The notes under the pieces were generated by a model. It was given only the letters and a program-made list of their open reading frames with translations, searched no databases and was not told the origin of the DNA. 64,000 bases of DNA, from positions 21,953,863-22,017,862 of the forward strand of contig JAJEKV010000016.1 of assembly GCA_021234155.1 (NCBI GenBank), read 5' to 3'. This DNA comes from Isoetes taiwanensis. Taxonomy: Eukaryota > Streptophyta > Lycopodiopsida > Isoetales > Isoetaceae. Below are positions 10,843 through 21,372 of this stretch, one piece after another. The number at the start of each line of letters is the position of its first letter. Positions within the stretch are counted from its first letter, which is position 1. A program made the translations under genes and the position numbers.

Positions 10843-12413
10843 GAGAGACTGTACAAACCCGAATAGAAGCCAAATGCACAGCCATCCAATGAAGATTCTA
10901 TAAAGATTTTTCTAGAGTCTCCATGGTTCTGAAAAGATTTTCCAAGTTCTTTGAGATTCCGCCAATGTTTCCTTATATTCCCCAAGACCCCTTGATGATT
11001 CCTAAACATTCCCTTAGATTGCTCAATATTTTATGAAAATTCCTCTGCAAAATACACTCAGTGTGATAAATTTCCCTAGATTTCTTAAGATTCCACAAAG
11101 ATTCCCTAGATTCTTAAGGTTCTACAAATATTCCCCTACATTTCCAAAGATTATCCCAAGATTCCTCTAGATTCTCCAAGAATCCATGTAGATTCCCTTA
11201 AATTCTAAGAAAAAAACCTAAATTCTCCAAGATTCCATCAAGATTCCTCTATATTCTCAAAGATTTTTGAATATCCCCTTTGATTCCCAAAAATCCTCTC
11301 CTGATTCCTATAGATTTCTTAAGCTCCTCTTGAAATTCCTCTAGATTCTCAAATATTAAACCAAAACTCCTCTAGATTCTCAAGTTTCTATGTAGATTCT
11401 CCTAGATTCCCTTAGCTTCTATGAAGATTCCCTTAGATCCTACATGATTCCATCAAGATTCCCTTAGATTCTCAAGAGGGACTGTACAAATTTGACTAGA
11501 AGCCAAATGCAAGTCGAATGAAAATTCAATAAAGATTCTCCTACATTCTTCAAGACTCTGAAAAGGTTTCCCTAGATTCTTTGAGATTCCAGCAATGTTC
11601 CCTTTAATTTTCTAAGATTCCATAAACATTCCCTTACATTGTCCAATATTTTATGAAGATTTCCCCCCAAAACACACTTAGTGCAAAAGATTCCTCTAGA
11701 TTCCCTAGGATTCGATAAAGGTTCCCCTAGATTCTCAAGGTTCTACAAAGATTCCCCTAGATTTCCAAAGTTCTCAAGATTCTATGTAGATTCTCCTAGA
11801 TTCCACAAAGATTCCACAAAATTCTCTAAGATTCCATCAAGATTCCTCTATATTCTCAAAGAGTTTGTGAATATTCTCTTAGATTCCCATAGATTACCAA
11901 ATATCCTCTCTTCAGATTCCCCTAGTTTGGGATTTCTCTTAGATTTCCTAAGATTCTCTTGAGATTCCCCTAGATTCTCAAGTATTATCCCAAGATTCCT
12001 CTAGATTCTCCAAGTTTCTATGTAGATTCTCCTAGATTTCCTTAGATTCTATAAAGATTCCTCTAAATTTTCTTTTGCCTCTCGTAGATTCCCTAAGATT
12101 CTCTTGAGATTCCTTTAGATTCTTCAAGATCTTATGAAGATTCCCCTAGATTCTCATGAATTACCATAGATTTCGTGAATTTCTAAAATTCCAAGAGATT
12201 CTTTGAGTTCATCACATTGGCTCCAACTACAACAAAACGATACCAAGCACCACTCATTGGAAAGCTCTCGGCGAGAGGAATCCAAGGGATGGGTCCCACC
12301 TTCAGCTGACCCCTCTACTACAAGTTACAACCATTTGATGGCAATGTAGAAAAGGAATCTTCTTGGAAAGTCAACCATAAATGCTTTGCCACCCTTTTTG
12401 GGTTGTTTGTGGG
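10843..12413. repeat. GATTC-rich repeat, copy 2, with ~630-bp higher-order unit
   Basis: This is about 1.5 kb of degenerate GATTCCCCTAGATTCT-like words. A marker starting GACTGTACAAA and running into AGAAGCCAAATGCA occurs at about 10,848 and again at about 11,482. A second marker (AAAAYACACT-AGTG) occurs at about 11,045 and 11,668. The array is therefore organised in units of roughly 625-635 bp. It ends in the border sequence CACATTGGCTCCAACTAC near 12,220 and a further shared stretch to about 12,400. The 3' 1.2 kb is nearly identical to 39,271-40,450. The open frame at 11,681-11,962 is only repeat translation. Confidence 0.85.
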
Positions 12414-12449
12414 ATATACTGAGTATATGCTGGAATATACTCAGTATAT
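12414..12449. repeat. 15-6-15 perfect inverted repeat
   Basis: ATATACTGAGTATAT (12,414-12,428) and its exact reverse complement ATATACTCAGTATAT (12,435-12,449) are separated by the 6-nt spacer GCTGGA. It lies immediately beyond the shared end of GATTC copy 2, and the sister copy at 40.4 kb lacks it. Confidence 0.85.
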
Positions 12450-13468
12450 GTTGATGACTGCTAAAAACCCTTTGTTCCCTGTAAATGCACTGGGCCGGGT
12501 ATGTTGTGGATCAAGGATGTTCGACCAGTGTAATCGCGGCTCCAATCTGGATGAATAAGAACACAAAGCGGGGGAGCGATAAATTTGCTTATGGCTATAT
12601 AGAAAAAGAGTTCCGGAATTAGAAACAGAGGGTGAGCATCCAACTGGTTCTCGCTTTTTAAATTTTGTTTCTTCATATAGTAGCGTGTATAGCTAGCCTT
12701 GCCTTAGGTTTACGCTTTCCGATGAATCCATGCTTATATCTAAGCAGCCTCAAGCTTTTCTCGGGTGTTCTATCATCAAGTATTGAGACATATAGCAGGG
12801 AAATGCTCCTTCGTTAAGCTATCTACGGTTCGAGATTCAGCAGAAGAGGTCGTGTAAAACCCAAAGACCTAACCATGTCCATGTTGGTAGGCGTGTCAAA
12901 AACCCAAAGACCTGACCATGTCCATGTTGGTAGGCATGATATTTTGGTGAGACCATGGCCACATCCGTGATCCATTGGAACCCATGCTTCCTATATATTA
13001 ACGTAGATGCGAGACCATGATATAGTGTCATGGAGGCTAGGCCTGGAATAGGTACCTTTTTCTCACAAATCTCATCTCGGGACATTCTAAAAGGCACAAC
13101 ATATCTCAGAGTATTATAAAAATTGTGAAATGCTAACGTTGTTGTGCAATCGACCTTTGTCTTGCTTAATTTCTAGTATTTGTGTAATGTGATTCAATAC
13201 TCCCTCAGATGTTATGCAGCTTGCCTTTCTTATTTTCAAAGTGGTATTCATTTGGGTCAAGTTATGTTCGGTTGCAACATGAAAGGGTTTAAGATGGAAG
13301 TTTCCATTTCTTCGGTTTTTCAGTGGAAAATGCCAAGTTGATCCTCCTCAGCCGGAGAAGTTCGAATTAAAAATTACTCACACTGCTCTATCACACAAAT
13401 GTTACATCTTTGGGAAGGATATGTGATTCTATTGTGCTTTGCACTTCAATCTCTGTTGTTATGTATCG
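12450..13468. other. No recognised gene; contains a 45-bp tandem duplication
   Basis: A unit containing ACCCAAAGACC, ACCATGTCCATG and TTGGTAGGC is present twice in tandem at about 12,855-12,940. The rest shows no coding similarity I can name. Confidence 0.6.
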
Positions 13469-13995
13469 GCAAGACCGAAAAGTAGTCCGCCATTGCGATC
13501 TTTGGTCTAGGTGCACTTGGACTTGCAATTGAACGCCCTGTTAAGGTTTTTCAATTTATATTAAACGTAATGTTGCACATGTGCATTTTATTGACACAAT
13601 TATTTTTATGCAGGTTATGATAGGTGCAAAAATGGCTGCTGCTTCCAGAATAATTGGCATTAATACCAACCCTGCCAAGTTCAACAAGGGTATTTATTTA
13701 TCACTCTCATTCTTTTCTTGCAAAAAAATAGAGATCATATCTTGCATATGTCTTGTTCGCATTTGTTTAAATGACCAAAGCTCTCGTGCAACCGATCTTT
13801 CAAATCCAAAGAACTGGATAAGCCAGTTGAACATGTAGTCTAGATTGTTTAAAGAAAGGAGCCCTGCTGGAAGTTTATTTAACTCTATATATATTATAGG
13901 TAATTCAAACGATGACATAGGGGATGTAGACTACAACCTTGAGTGTCTCAGAAATAAAGAGGTGATGCAATCAACGTATGAATGCTATCACATAG
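13469..13995 (+). pseudogene. Alcohol dehydrogenase (zinc ADH, class I/III-like) pseudogene
   Basis: Four exon-sized pieces in the right order resemble the middle of plant ADH or S-nitrosoglutathione reductase. They are AIAIFGLGALGLAI (about 13,490-13,535; the NAD-binding GLGAVGLA turn), then after a good acceptor at 13,613 GAKMAAASRIIGINTNPAKF (13,620-13,685; the Rossmann strand with the acidic residue replaced by Asn), SNPKELDKPVEHV (about 13,798-13,840) and DVDYNLECLRNKEVMQ (about 13,925-13,970; family GVDYSFECIGNVxVM). Stops and frameshifts lie in the first and third pieces. The zinc-ligand N-terminal domain and the C-terminus are absent. It is a relic, and the ADH class cannot be decided from this part. 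Confidence 0.78.
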
Positions 13996-14832
13996 TATGC
14001 TGTGAAAATTTGATGTGCCCAAAGAAGAAGCGAGAAAAGATATTCTTTGTGCTTTTGCTCATTCAAAAGAACATATGGTAAAGTCTTCTTCAATGATTTA
14101 TTTCCCATAATTGCTATGAATTTGAACATGTTAAGAAGTTGAAACGCAAATAAGAAAGTATTTATCTTACAAGCTAAGCATCAAACGATGTATAAGGTTT
14201 GACAGCATTAGGTTACAGGAACTTGAAGGTGGGACAGCATAAGGTTGTGTAAAGCTCACAAACAATGTGATGGAATAAATGTCTGATAGATATAACATCT
14301 CACTTGCAATTGCAATATGAAGTATTAGTGCAAAAAGAGCTTGGCTATGAAAAATGAATTGCTATTGTGGCAATAGATGTGTCTAGGGCCCAACTGATAT
14401 GCAGGTTTCATTATATGCTCAACATGACAAGGCTTTTTTGCTTTACAAAGATGCAATGATATGCAAAATGAAATTACATCCTCAAGCATTTTCAAAGCAT
14501 GTGGTAGCGTTGGAGTTTAAAGAGCATGACAAGTGCATGCGTGAACTTGTTGTGAAACCGAAAATAATATGTTTGCAAGGCATGAAAACATGGAGGAGAC
14601 TCGTGCAGTCTTTGATAAGCCACCTGAAGGGACGTGGCATTATGGCTTAAAATGATAATAGGTTGTGCCTTGGGTGATGACGATCTTGGCATGGCTGTAA
14701 TTTGCCTCTAGAGTATGCAGCACTATGACAAGATCGGGCGAAATATCTTGCTCACTGCAATCCTTAGTGCAATGCTAAAATGCCATTGCATAGACATATA
14801 TCTATATCATTGTATTTAGGGAAGCTAAAGGT
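13996..14832. other. No recognised gene
   Basis: The sequence is AT-rich. A short 83-codon open frame at 14,399-14,650 has no recognisable motif. Confidence 0.6.
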
Positions 14833-14841
14833 ATATTTGAA

Positions 14842-15436
14842 CGGTGCCTTTTTTGGCTCCCGAAATCGGGGTCTCGCGCGGACCCAAAATCGCTTAAGCG
14901 ATTTTCAAGGGGAAAGTGAAAATCGCTTAAGCGATTTTCACAGTTGCCGGAAAATGCGATCATCAGGCGAAAACAGCAACGACACAGAAAGGGTGGCTCT
15001 AGAAAAGTAACGGCACAGCATGTTTCTAGCATCGATTTTCCAAATTGGAGCGTTTCCAAGCCAAATCGACCATGCCCAATCCAATTTCGGCTCTTCTTAA
15101 GCAATTTCGGCCTGTTTTCCTTTGAATCCGAGCCCAGTCGGATAGCTTCAAAATCGGTTTAAAAGTCTCTGATTCTATGATTCCTAGGCAAATCGATCCT
15201 CCTCAGTCCTTAATCGGCCCTCTAGCAATACAAATCGACTCTTTCTTTGTATACCGAGTCCGGTTTTGCTCACATCATCCCTGTTTTCCAATGTTTTTGT
15301 AGATTTTCAGAGAATCCAGTACACACTACAGAACTTTTCAGGCTTGAAAATCGCTTAAGCGATTTTCATCCCCAAAATCGCTTAAGCGATTTTCGGGCGC
15401 CAAAGACCCCGATTTCGGGAGCCAAAAAAGACCCCA
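14842..15436. mobile_element. Mutator-like MITE with 9-bp target duplication
   Basis: A 595-bp non-coding element. The ends share an inverted repeat whose inner part is TTTTTTGGCTCCCGAAATCG and continues GGGTC, with three mismatches in the outermost six bases. ATATTTGAA flanks it directly on both sides (14,833-14,841 and 15,437-15,445). A 9-bp target duplication with long TIRs is typical of Mutator-like elements. Each subterminal region carries two copies of the perfect 20-bp palindrome AAAATCGCTTAAGCGATTTT or a one-base variant, so four in total are arranged symmetrically. No transposase is encoded. Confidence 0.88.
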
Positions 15437-15649
15437 ATATTTGAAAGCTATAAGGCAACCCTCATCTATACATGGATGATTTTACTCATGCTACAATGCA
15501 TGGGAACATTAGAATTAGGAAGATATGAAGATTAATTTTTTCTTAACACATTTCGTTCATTTAGATTAAAACATAATTTTTTTATACCACTCAAAATTTC
15601 ATGGTCTATGGTGCATTAGATAAACCCGTAGTGGTAATAATGATAAATA

Positions 15650-17400
15650 AAAGTGGTGAACACAAAGCTTGCAGATTTTTTCCAATGCTATCAAGAAGTC
15701 TCACGTTATTTGCATGATTCGACTTGCTTTGGTGGAAGCCAAGTCCAAACAAGACAAAGTTATAGATAGCTTGCCTCCCGCAATAGCAGTAGTTCTTCCG
15801 GAGTACCATGACCTTTTTCCCAATGAAATTCATCGTCTGCCACCTTTTAGAGGCGTCGAATGCAAAATTACTTTGGAACCAGGTACCAAGCCTATCAGTA
15901 AAGCTCCATATAGAATAAGTACCCCTGAGTTAACTGAGCTTAAGAAACAGCTGCAAGAGCTCCTTAAATTGGGTTCCATTCGACCAAGTATGTCATCTTT
16001 TGAGGCCCCGATACTCTTTGTGAAGAAGAAGGATGGCACTGTAAGAATGTGCATTGATTATCGTCAACTGAATAAGCACACTATTAAGAATCGGCATGCC
16101 TTACCGCGTGCCGGTGATCTCATGGATCAGTTGCAGGGGGCTAAGTATTTTACGAAGATTGATATTCGTTCAAGATATCACCAGATCCGCATTAAAGAGG
16201 ATGACATTCATAAGTCCGCCTGCCAGACACGTTATGGGCATTATGAATTTACAGTAATGCCATTTGGCCTAGCTAATACCTAGCCACCTTTATAAGGTTG
16301 ATGAATGATGTCTTCCTTAAATATCTTGATGATTTTGTCATCATATTCTTCGATGATATCCTAATATACAGCAAGACCTTAGAGAACCATGAGAAGCATC
16401 TTCGGTTGGCCTTACAGAAACTAAGATACCACCAACTTTATGCCAAGTTCTCGAAGTGTCGCTTTGTAACCACCAAGGTTGATTATCTGGGATATATCAT
16501 GTCTGCAGAAGGGATAGCCACAGATCCAGCTAAGATTGAGGCAGTAAAGGATTGGCCAATTCCAACCAATGTGTCTGAAGTTTGTAGTTTTCTGGGATTG
16601 GCCGGATATTACCCAAGTTTGTCAAAGACTTTTCTAAGCTCGCCGCACCCTTGATAGACCTAACCAAGCATGAAAAGGTTAGGGATTGAATGGCACATTG
16701 GAAAGAAAAGGTCCAAACTGGATTCCATTCATTAAAGGACACTTTGACTATAGCCCCAGTCCTTACCTTGCCAGATTCTCAGAAGGATAAGTGGATTGCC
16801 ACAGATGCTAATAAGATAGCTATTGGTGGAGTATTGATGCAGGAAGGTCGGGTAATCGCATATGATTCTAGAAAAATGAACGAGGCAGAGTAGCGATACC
16901 CCACGCATGACCAAGAATTGCTTACTATTGTGCGTGCCTTGCATATTTTGAGGCACTATTTACTTGGGAGACGATCCCAGTTGGATACCAATCACTACCT
17001 TTTGAGATAATCGAGAGGATAACTTCTCAAGCCTACCGGTACCTGCACATTTGAAGATCCATAAAGTTTTCCATGTAAGTCTTCTCAAGAAGCATAATCT
17101 TGATCCAGAAGAGATTCTTGACACACCAACCTTTCTGGAGATGAATGAGGATCAGTTGAAGATTGTGCCTGAAGCTCTCCTTGATCGTGCATATAAGCAA
17201 CCCGTCGAACTTAAATCTTGCAATACTTGGTTAAGTGGAAGCACTTACCAACAGAAGACGCAACATGGGTTCTCATAGCGGATTTGGATAAGACTTACCC
17301 GGACTTCATGCGAGAATGGAAAGGCCGAACCATTCAAGATGCAATCGCCTCCAACCCTAATGGTAAGCGTTGTCCTATGGATCCGGCAGGGATCATATGA
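15650..17400 (+). pseudogene. Ty3/Gypsy chromovirus pol remnant (RT, RNase H, chromodomain)
   Basis: The reading order is a linker then reverse transcriptase (15,669-16,283; [19 protein letters not shown], then [15 protein letters not shown] and MPFGLANT). After a frame break the palm region continues (16,298-16,654; VIIFFDDILIYS in place of the usual FIDDILVYS, then DYLGYIMSAEGI). RNase H follows (16,690-16,990; WIATDANKIAIGGVLMQ, YPTHDQELLTIVRAL). At about 17,000-17,045 the sequence jumps straight to the end of pol (KIHKVFHVSLLKKH) and a chromodomain (VKWKHLPTEDATWV, about 17,225-17,330). Most of integrase is therefore deleted. The chromodomain places it among chromoviruses. It is dead as an autonomous element. 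Confidence 0.92.
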
Positions 17401-18690
17401 GAGGGATCCGACAGTGATCATTTTAGGGATTGGGTTACATGCATCTTAGGTGGGGAACTGGGCATATAGGCATTCATGATAGGAGCATTCGTCTGCGGCT
17501 ATAATGGAAATATGGCCATTCCTTATGCCGAGACGACATGCAAGCCTTAGGCACGATAGGATTCTTGCATTCATATTTCTTTTACTTTAAGGGGGTGGTC
17601 CCTTCAACCACACTACTGATGTATTTTACTTCTGCAGGCCACTACTGACGTACTGTAGAAGATCCTAAGCCTCAGTCTCAGGGGCCATCCCTTGTATTTA
17701 CAACTTTGTTGTTTATGAGTGCACCCTTAAGTTATTAGCATCGTAATTTCTTTTTGTTAAAGGACTCCAGTCCTATGATACATATATGTTGTGCTACTTT
17801 GAATAAATAAGATTTATCTTCGATGATTTCATTGTCTAGTAACCTATTTGAGGACAGCACTAATCCAAGGGGGCGAGAATTTGACGTTCCAGGTATTTAT
17901 ACGGTATATGTATGCATACTATGACACGTCAACAGTATTTAACTAGACCCCTAAGGGTCAATAGGGGGTAACTTGGGTTCACTTAAAAGGGATTTTATTA
18001 GCTATGCTAATAAAATTAGTGAATAAATAACCTAATTATGCTAATTAGATTATAATTAGTTAAATGGAACCGATAGGGGAGCGCCACCTGGTCCAAATCG
18101 ATTGGCCAAGTGGGACTTGCCAAATTGGGAGGAGAAATTGGGGTCCTACCCCCATTTCTGCCCCAAAATCGATTAGGGAAGAGGAGAGGAGGAGCAGCTA
18201 CCAGTTCTTGCCAACAACCCGAAGAATGGAGGCTTTCCATGATAATGGCTCTAGCCAAGAGACTACCCTAGCCATTATCTTATGCCAGCCAACGCCATGT
18301 TATACTTTCGTCTATTGATATCTTGAGGCCCTGACCGTCAGTTGATCCCATGGAGTCTGAGCCCCGGGTAGCGCCCTTGTCATGGTGTATTGCTCATGTT
18401 ATTTATGGTCATATTGTCTTTTCGTTGATGATGATGGATGGGCCACCCTCCGGGGTGGTATATTATTTCAGCATGATTGTTGTATGCTAACATGTATATA
18501 CGCTTCCGCTGTATAGGATTCCCATAGAGGATTTGGGATGAATGACACCTCCGTGTTCCTCGCCCGGACACTTGGCCATCCCAAGTGGTCCGAGTATGAC
18601 AGAGGGCCCTACCATGGTGATGTAGTCGCCATGGGAGGGAAATTCCCATATTTCTACGATGGGAGCATCATATAGATTCTGGGAGCGTCA
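17401..18690 (+). mobile_element. Gypsy 3' untranslated region and probable 3' LTR
   Basis: No coding sequence follows the chromodomain. A purine-rich stretch (AAGGGGGCGAGAA, about 17,868-17,880) fits a polypurine tract, and TGACGTTCCAGG just after it is a plausible LTR start. The right LTR limit is unclear and lies before the GAATC array that begins near 18,690. No matching 5' LTR is present to confirm it. The open frame at 18,064-18,318 lies within this region and is not called. Confidence 0.5.
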
Positions 18691-19880
18691 CAAGAACTAA
18701 GGGGATCTTCATATGATCTAAAAGAATCCGAAGGAATCTTCATAAAATCTTTAAAAATCTAGGGGAATCTTGATGAAACCTTAGAGAACCTAAAGGAATC
18801 TTCATAGAAGCTAAGGGATCCCAAGAGAACCTACATAGAATCGTGGGGAATCCAGGTGAATCTTGGGACAAGCTCCGTGAGTCCAGGGGAATCTCAAGAG
18901 AATCTATGGGATCTCTAGAAGATCTTTGAGAATCTAATCCAAGGGAATCTTTATAATCTCTTTGAGAATATAGGGGAATCTTTATAAAATCTGAATGAAT
19001 CTAGAAGAATGTACATAGAATATTGAGGAATATATGCGAATCTTGGAATACTCTTTGGTAATCTAGAGAAATATTTGTAGAATCTTAAAATCTAGAGGAA
19101 TCTTCCACATTGGTGTGTTTTGCAGAAGTCATTGCGGATATGATTGAAGCTTATGATCTATGATTTATATTTTATTCTATGTACCATTATAGGAACATGC
19201 TCTCTATAGTAGGTAAATCCCTTACCTAAATGAATAATGATTCATTTGTGTAAATATGTTCCTAGACATAGAGACTTGAACCTATTTGGATTCCAAGTCA
19301 AACCCACATGTGATATCAACTAGCACATTGCCATAAATTGAGTAGCAGCCCAATCTAGCATCAATGAGGAAGATTGTAAGGTGCTTTCACAACCAAAATA
19401 TCATGCACGACCAAAATATTTTCTTTTCATTTGTTACATGTTTATTGAGAGAGTTTTTAGAGCTTTATGTCATGGTTCCCCTATGGGTTTTTCATCACAT
19501 GAAAAGCCCATATGTGAACCACCACATCAGACAATTTAGAAACTTCACAACAGGGACTATTTTATATGTCACACTGAGCTTGACTATCAACGATTAACTT
19601 TGATAGAATCTATATAGAATCTTAAAGAACCTATACGAATCTGGGCATAATCTTTATGGATCTGGGGAATCTAAAGGAATGTTCGTAAAATCTTTGTGAA
19701 TTTAGGGGAATCTTGATTTAATCTTATAGAATTTAGGGGAATTTTTATAGAATCTAAGGGAATCTAGGAGAAGCTACATGGAATCTTAGAGAATCTAGAG
19801 GCATCTTGGGATAATCTTTGAAAATGTAAGGGAAGCTTTGTACAATCTTAAGAATCTAGAAGATTATTGCACATTGGGTG
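18690..19880. repeat. GATTC-family repeat, copy 3 (minus orientation), interrupted
   Basis: Two blocks of GAATCT-type words (about 18,690-19,110 and 19,600-19,870) are each followed by a GTGTGTTTTGCA marker that is the reverse complement of the marker in copy 2. Between them (about 19,115-19,595) lies 480 bp of unrelated AT-rich sequence with no gene. Confidence 0.8.
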
Positions 19881-19964
19881 TGTTTTGCATGGTCGACTTC
19901 GTACAACCTATGGACAATATTCAGAATAGATACATTTCAATCGTATAGGCCCTACATAGTACAA

Positions 19965-20400
19965 AGACTTGTATATATACAATTATATAAGCGTCCCTCT
20001 TGTATCCAGTGTCCTAGTTATTTTGAGGGGGCGTCATCTGGGCCGTCCAGATCTGAGATCAACGGCCCAAATTGAGGCTCCCCCGTATCCAATGGTCCAT
20101 TATTTGAGGTGTCGTTGTCCGTGCACAGTGCCACGTCTATCTACCCCAAGCAGCCCGCTTGTGGGTGAAGATTGAGGTGTCATCGTCTGGGTCGTCGAAT
20201 TTGGGGATTTGATCTTAGCCGTCCATAAAAAGGTGGATTTAATTCTTATCCGTTAGATTAAAAGGGGAAGGAAAAATCCTAGCCATTAATTGTTTTTAAT
20301 TAAATTGCATTTCCTTTCAATATTAAAGGAGGTGAGGTGGCACCATTTAATAACAAGGTGCTGCGCACGACGGGTTGCCCTCAAGTGGCCCGAAAGTGTG
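19965..20400 (+). repeat. Shared hairpin module, copy A
   Basis: A TA-rich start, the stem-loop 20,041-20,067 (GGCCGT arm, GATCT-G-AGATC core, ACGGCC arm) and a run that includes GGGTCGTCGAATTTGGGG and GAGGTGAGGTGGCACCATTT. The reverse complement of 20,090-20,380 is found at about 40,455-40,705, and a diverged version is at 59,080-59,270. In two of three places it sits beside a GATTC array, so it may be one end of that element family. Confidence 0.75.
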
Positions 20401-21370
20401 TTTTCATGTTTCGTCTTTTTGTGTCAGATAAGCAGATTTGAGTGACTAATTTTCAGCACGGTTTTTCGTATCAGATCCCTTTGAAATTGCACAATTAAAC
20501 AAGCAAATTCAACAAACATTAACTAGTCCACAAGTATTAATACAAATCTGAACTCTCTACTTGCTAAGGAAATGAGAATCAACAAAAACTATGGTACCTA
20601 GAAATTATGACTCTGTACTTTATAAAGCAAGCAAACTCTAATATATCCACAAAGCTAGACTCTTAAAAGATAAGTGCAACAGGCTAATATCTAAACAAGA
20701 GGAAAAATAATATTGGATCTAAAATGCTTCCAAAGATAGCCTTCCATTTAGTAAACCTTAAACTCCCACATAGTAACGAAGAAAAAGGGGATTTTTCCTT
20801 CTTCGCTCCAAGGGATTGTAGGTTATCCTGGCCAAAAGAGCAGAAATGAGCTCCCTTTTCTGGTAACTATTAATTTGCAGTCCTTTAGAAAAGAGAACTG
20901 CCCAATCCTACTTAATAACATTATAGAAGCGATTCTTACTTAAATGCACTAGAATGCAGTAATATATGGATCTAGAATGCAGTAATATATGGGTCTATAT
21001 GTGATTAGAAACCTGACAATTGTTATAGCTGTGTGGTCTGCAAGAACCAGGGCATTGTATGGCTAATTTATTTCAGGTTGCTTTATTTATTGAATTAACA
21101 AAGTCAATATTGTGGTGGGGAAATGGAATCTTTGGAACTTATATATGGCTTATCATGGAAATGGAAGTTGCCACGAGAGAAAGGATATTGGGACATTCAA
21201 ATCATGATTCCTAGTATAATGGGATTATTAAAAGGGATTTTTGAGCCTTAGGATTCTTCCTTGAGTAAAGCTCATGGCGGAACTTGTAGCATCTATTCAG
21301 TGCGTGTAAAGCTTCGAATATGGCGTGTTTGGCGATTCCCTTTTCTTTATTGCACGTGTTGAAGCTCGGC
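20401..21370. other. No recognised gene
   Basis: The sequence is AT-rich. A 25-bp unit (ATCTAGAATGCAGTAATATA plus a few bases) is duplicated in tandem near 20,945-20,995. Confidence 0.6.
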
Positions 21371-21372
21371 TA

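Noticed and set aside
11681-11962. A coding frame with repeated FYKDSPRF-like words
   Set aside because: It is the translation of GATTC repeat DNA.
14780-15162. Open frames across the palindromic MITE
   Set aside because: They contain ENRLSDF-type words encoded by the palindromes on both strands. The element is non-coding.
690-17400. The two Gypsy pieces as one element split by 13 kb of insertions
   Set aside because: The protease end and the RT start could adjoin, but if the inferred inversion is right they were in opposite orientation before it. The DNA between is not a single insertion, so I treat them as separate relics.
17600-17660. CACTACTGATG and CCACTACTGACG as CACTA termini
   Set aside because: The match ends after CACTACT, there are no subterminal repeats, and the location is the Gypsy 3' region.
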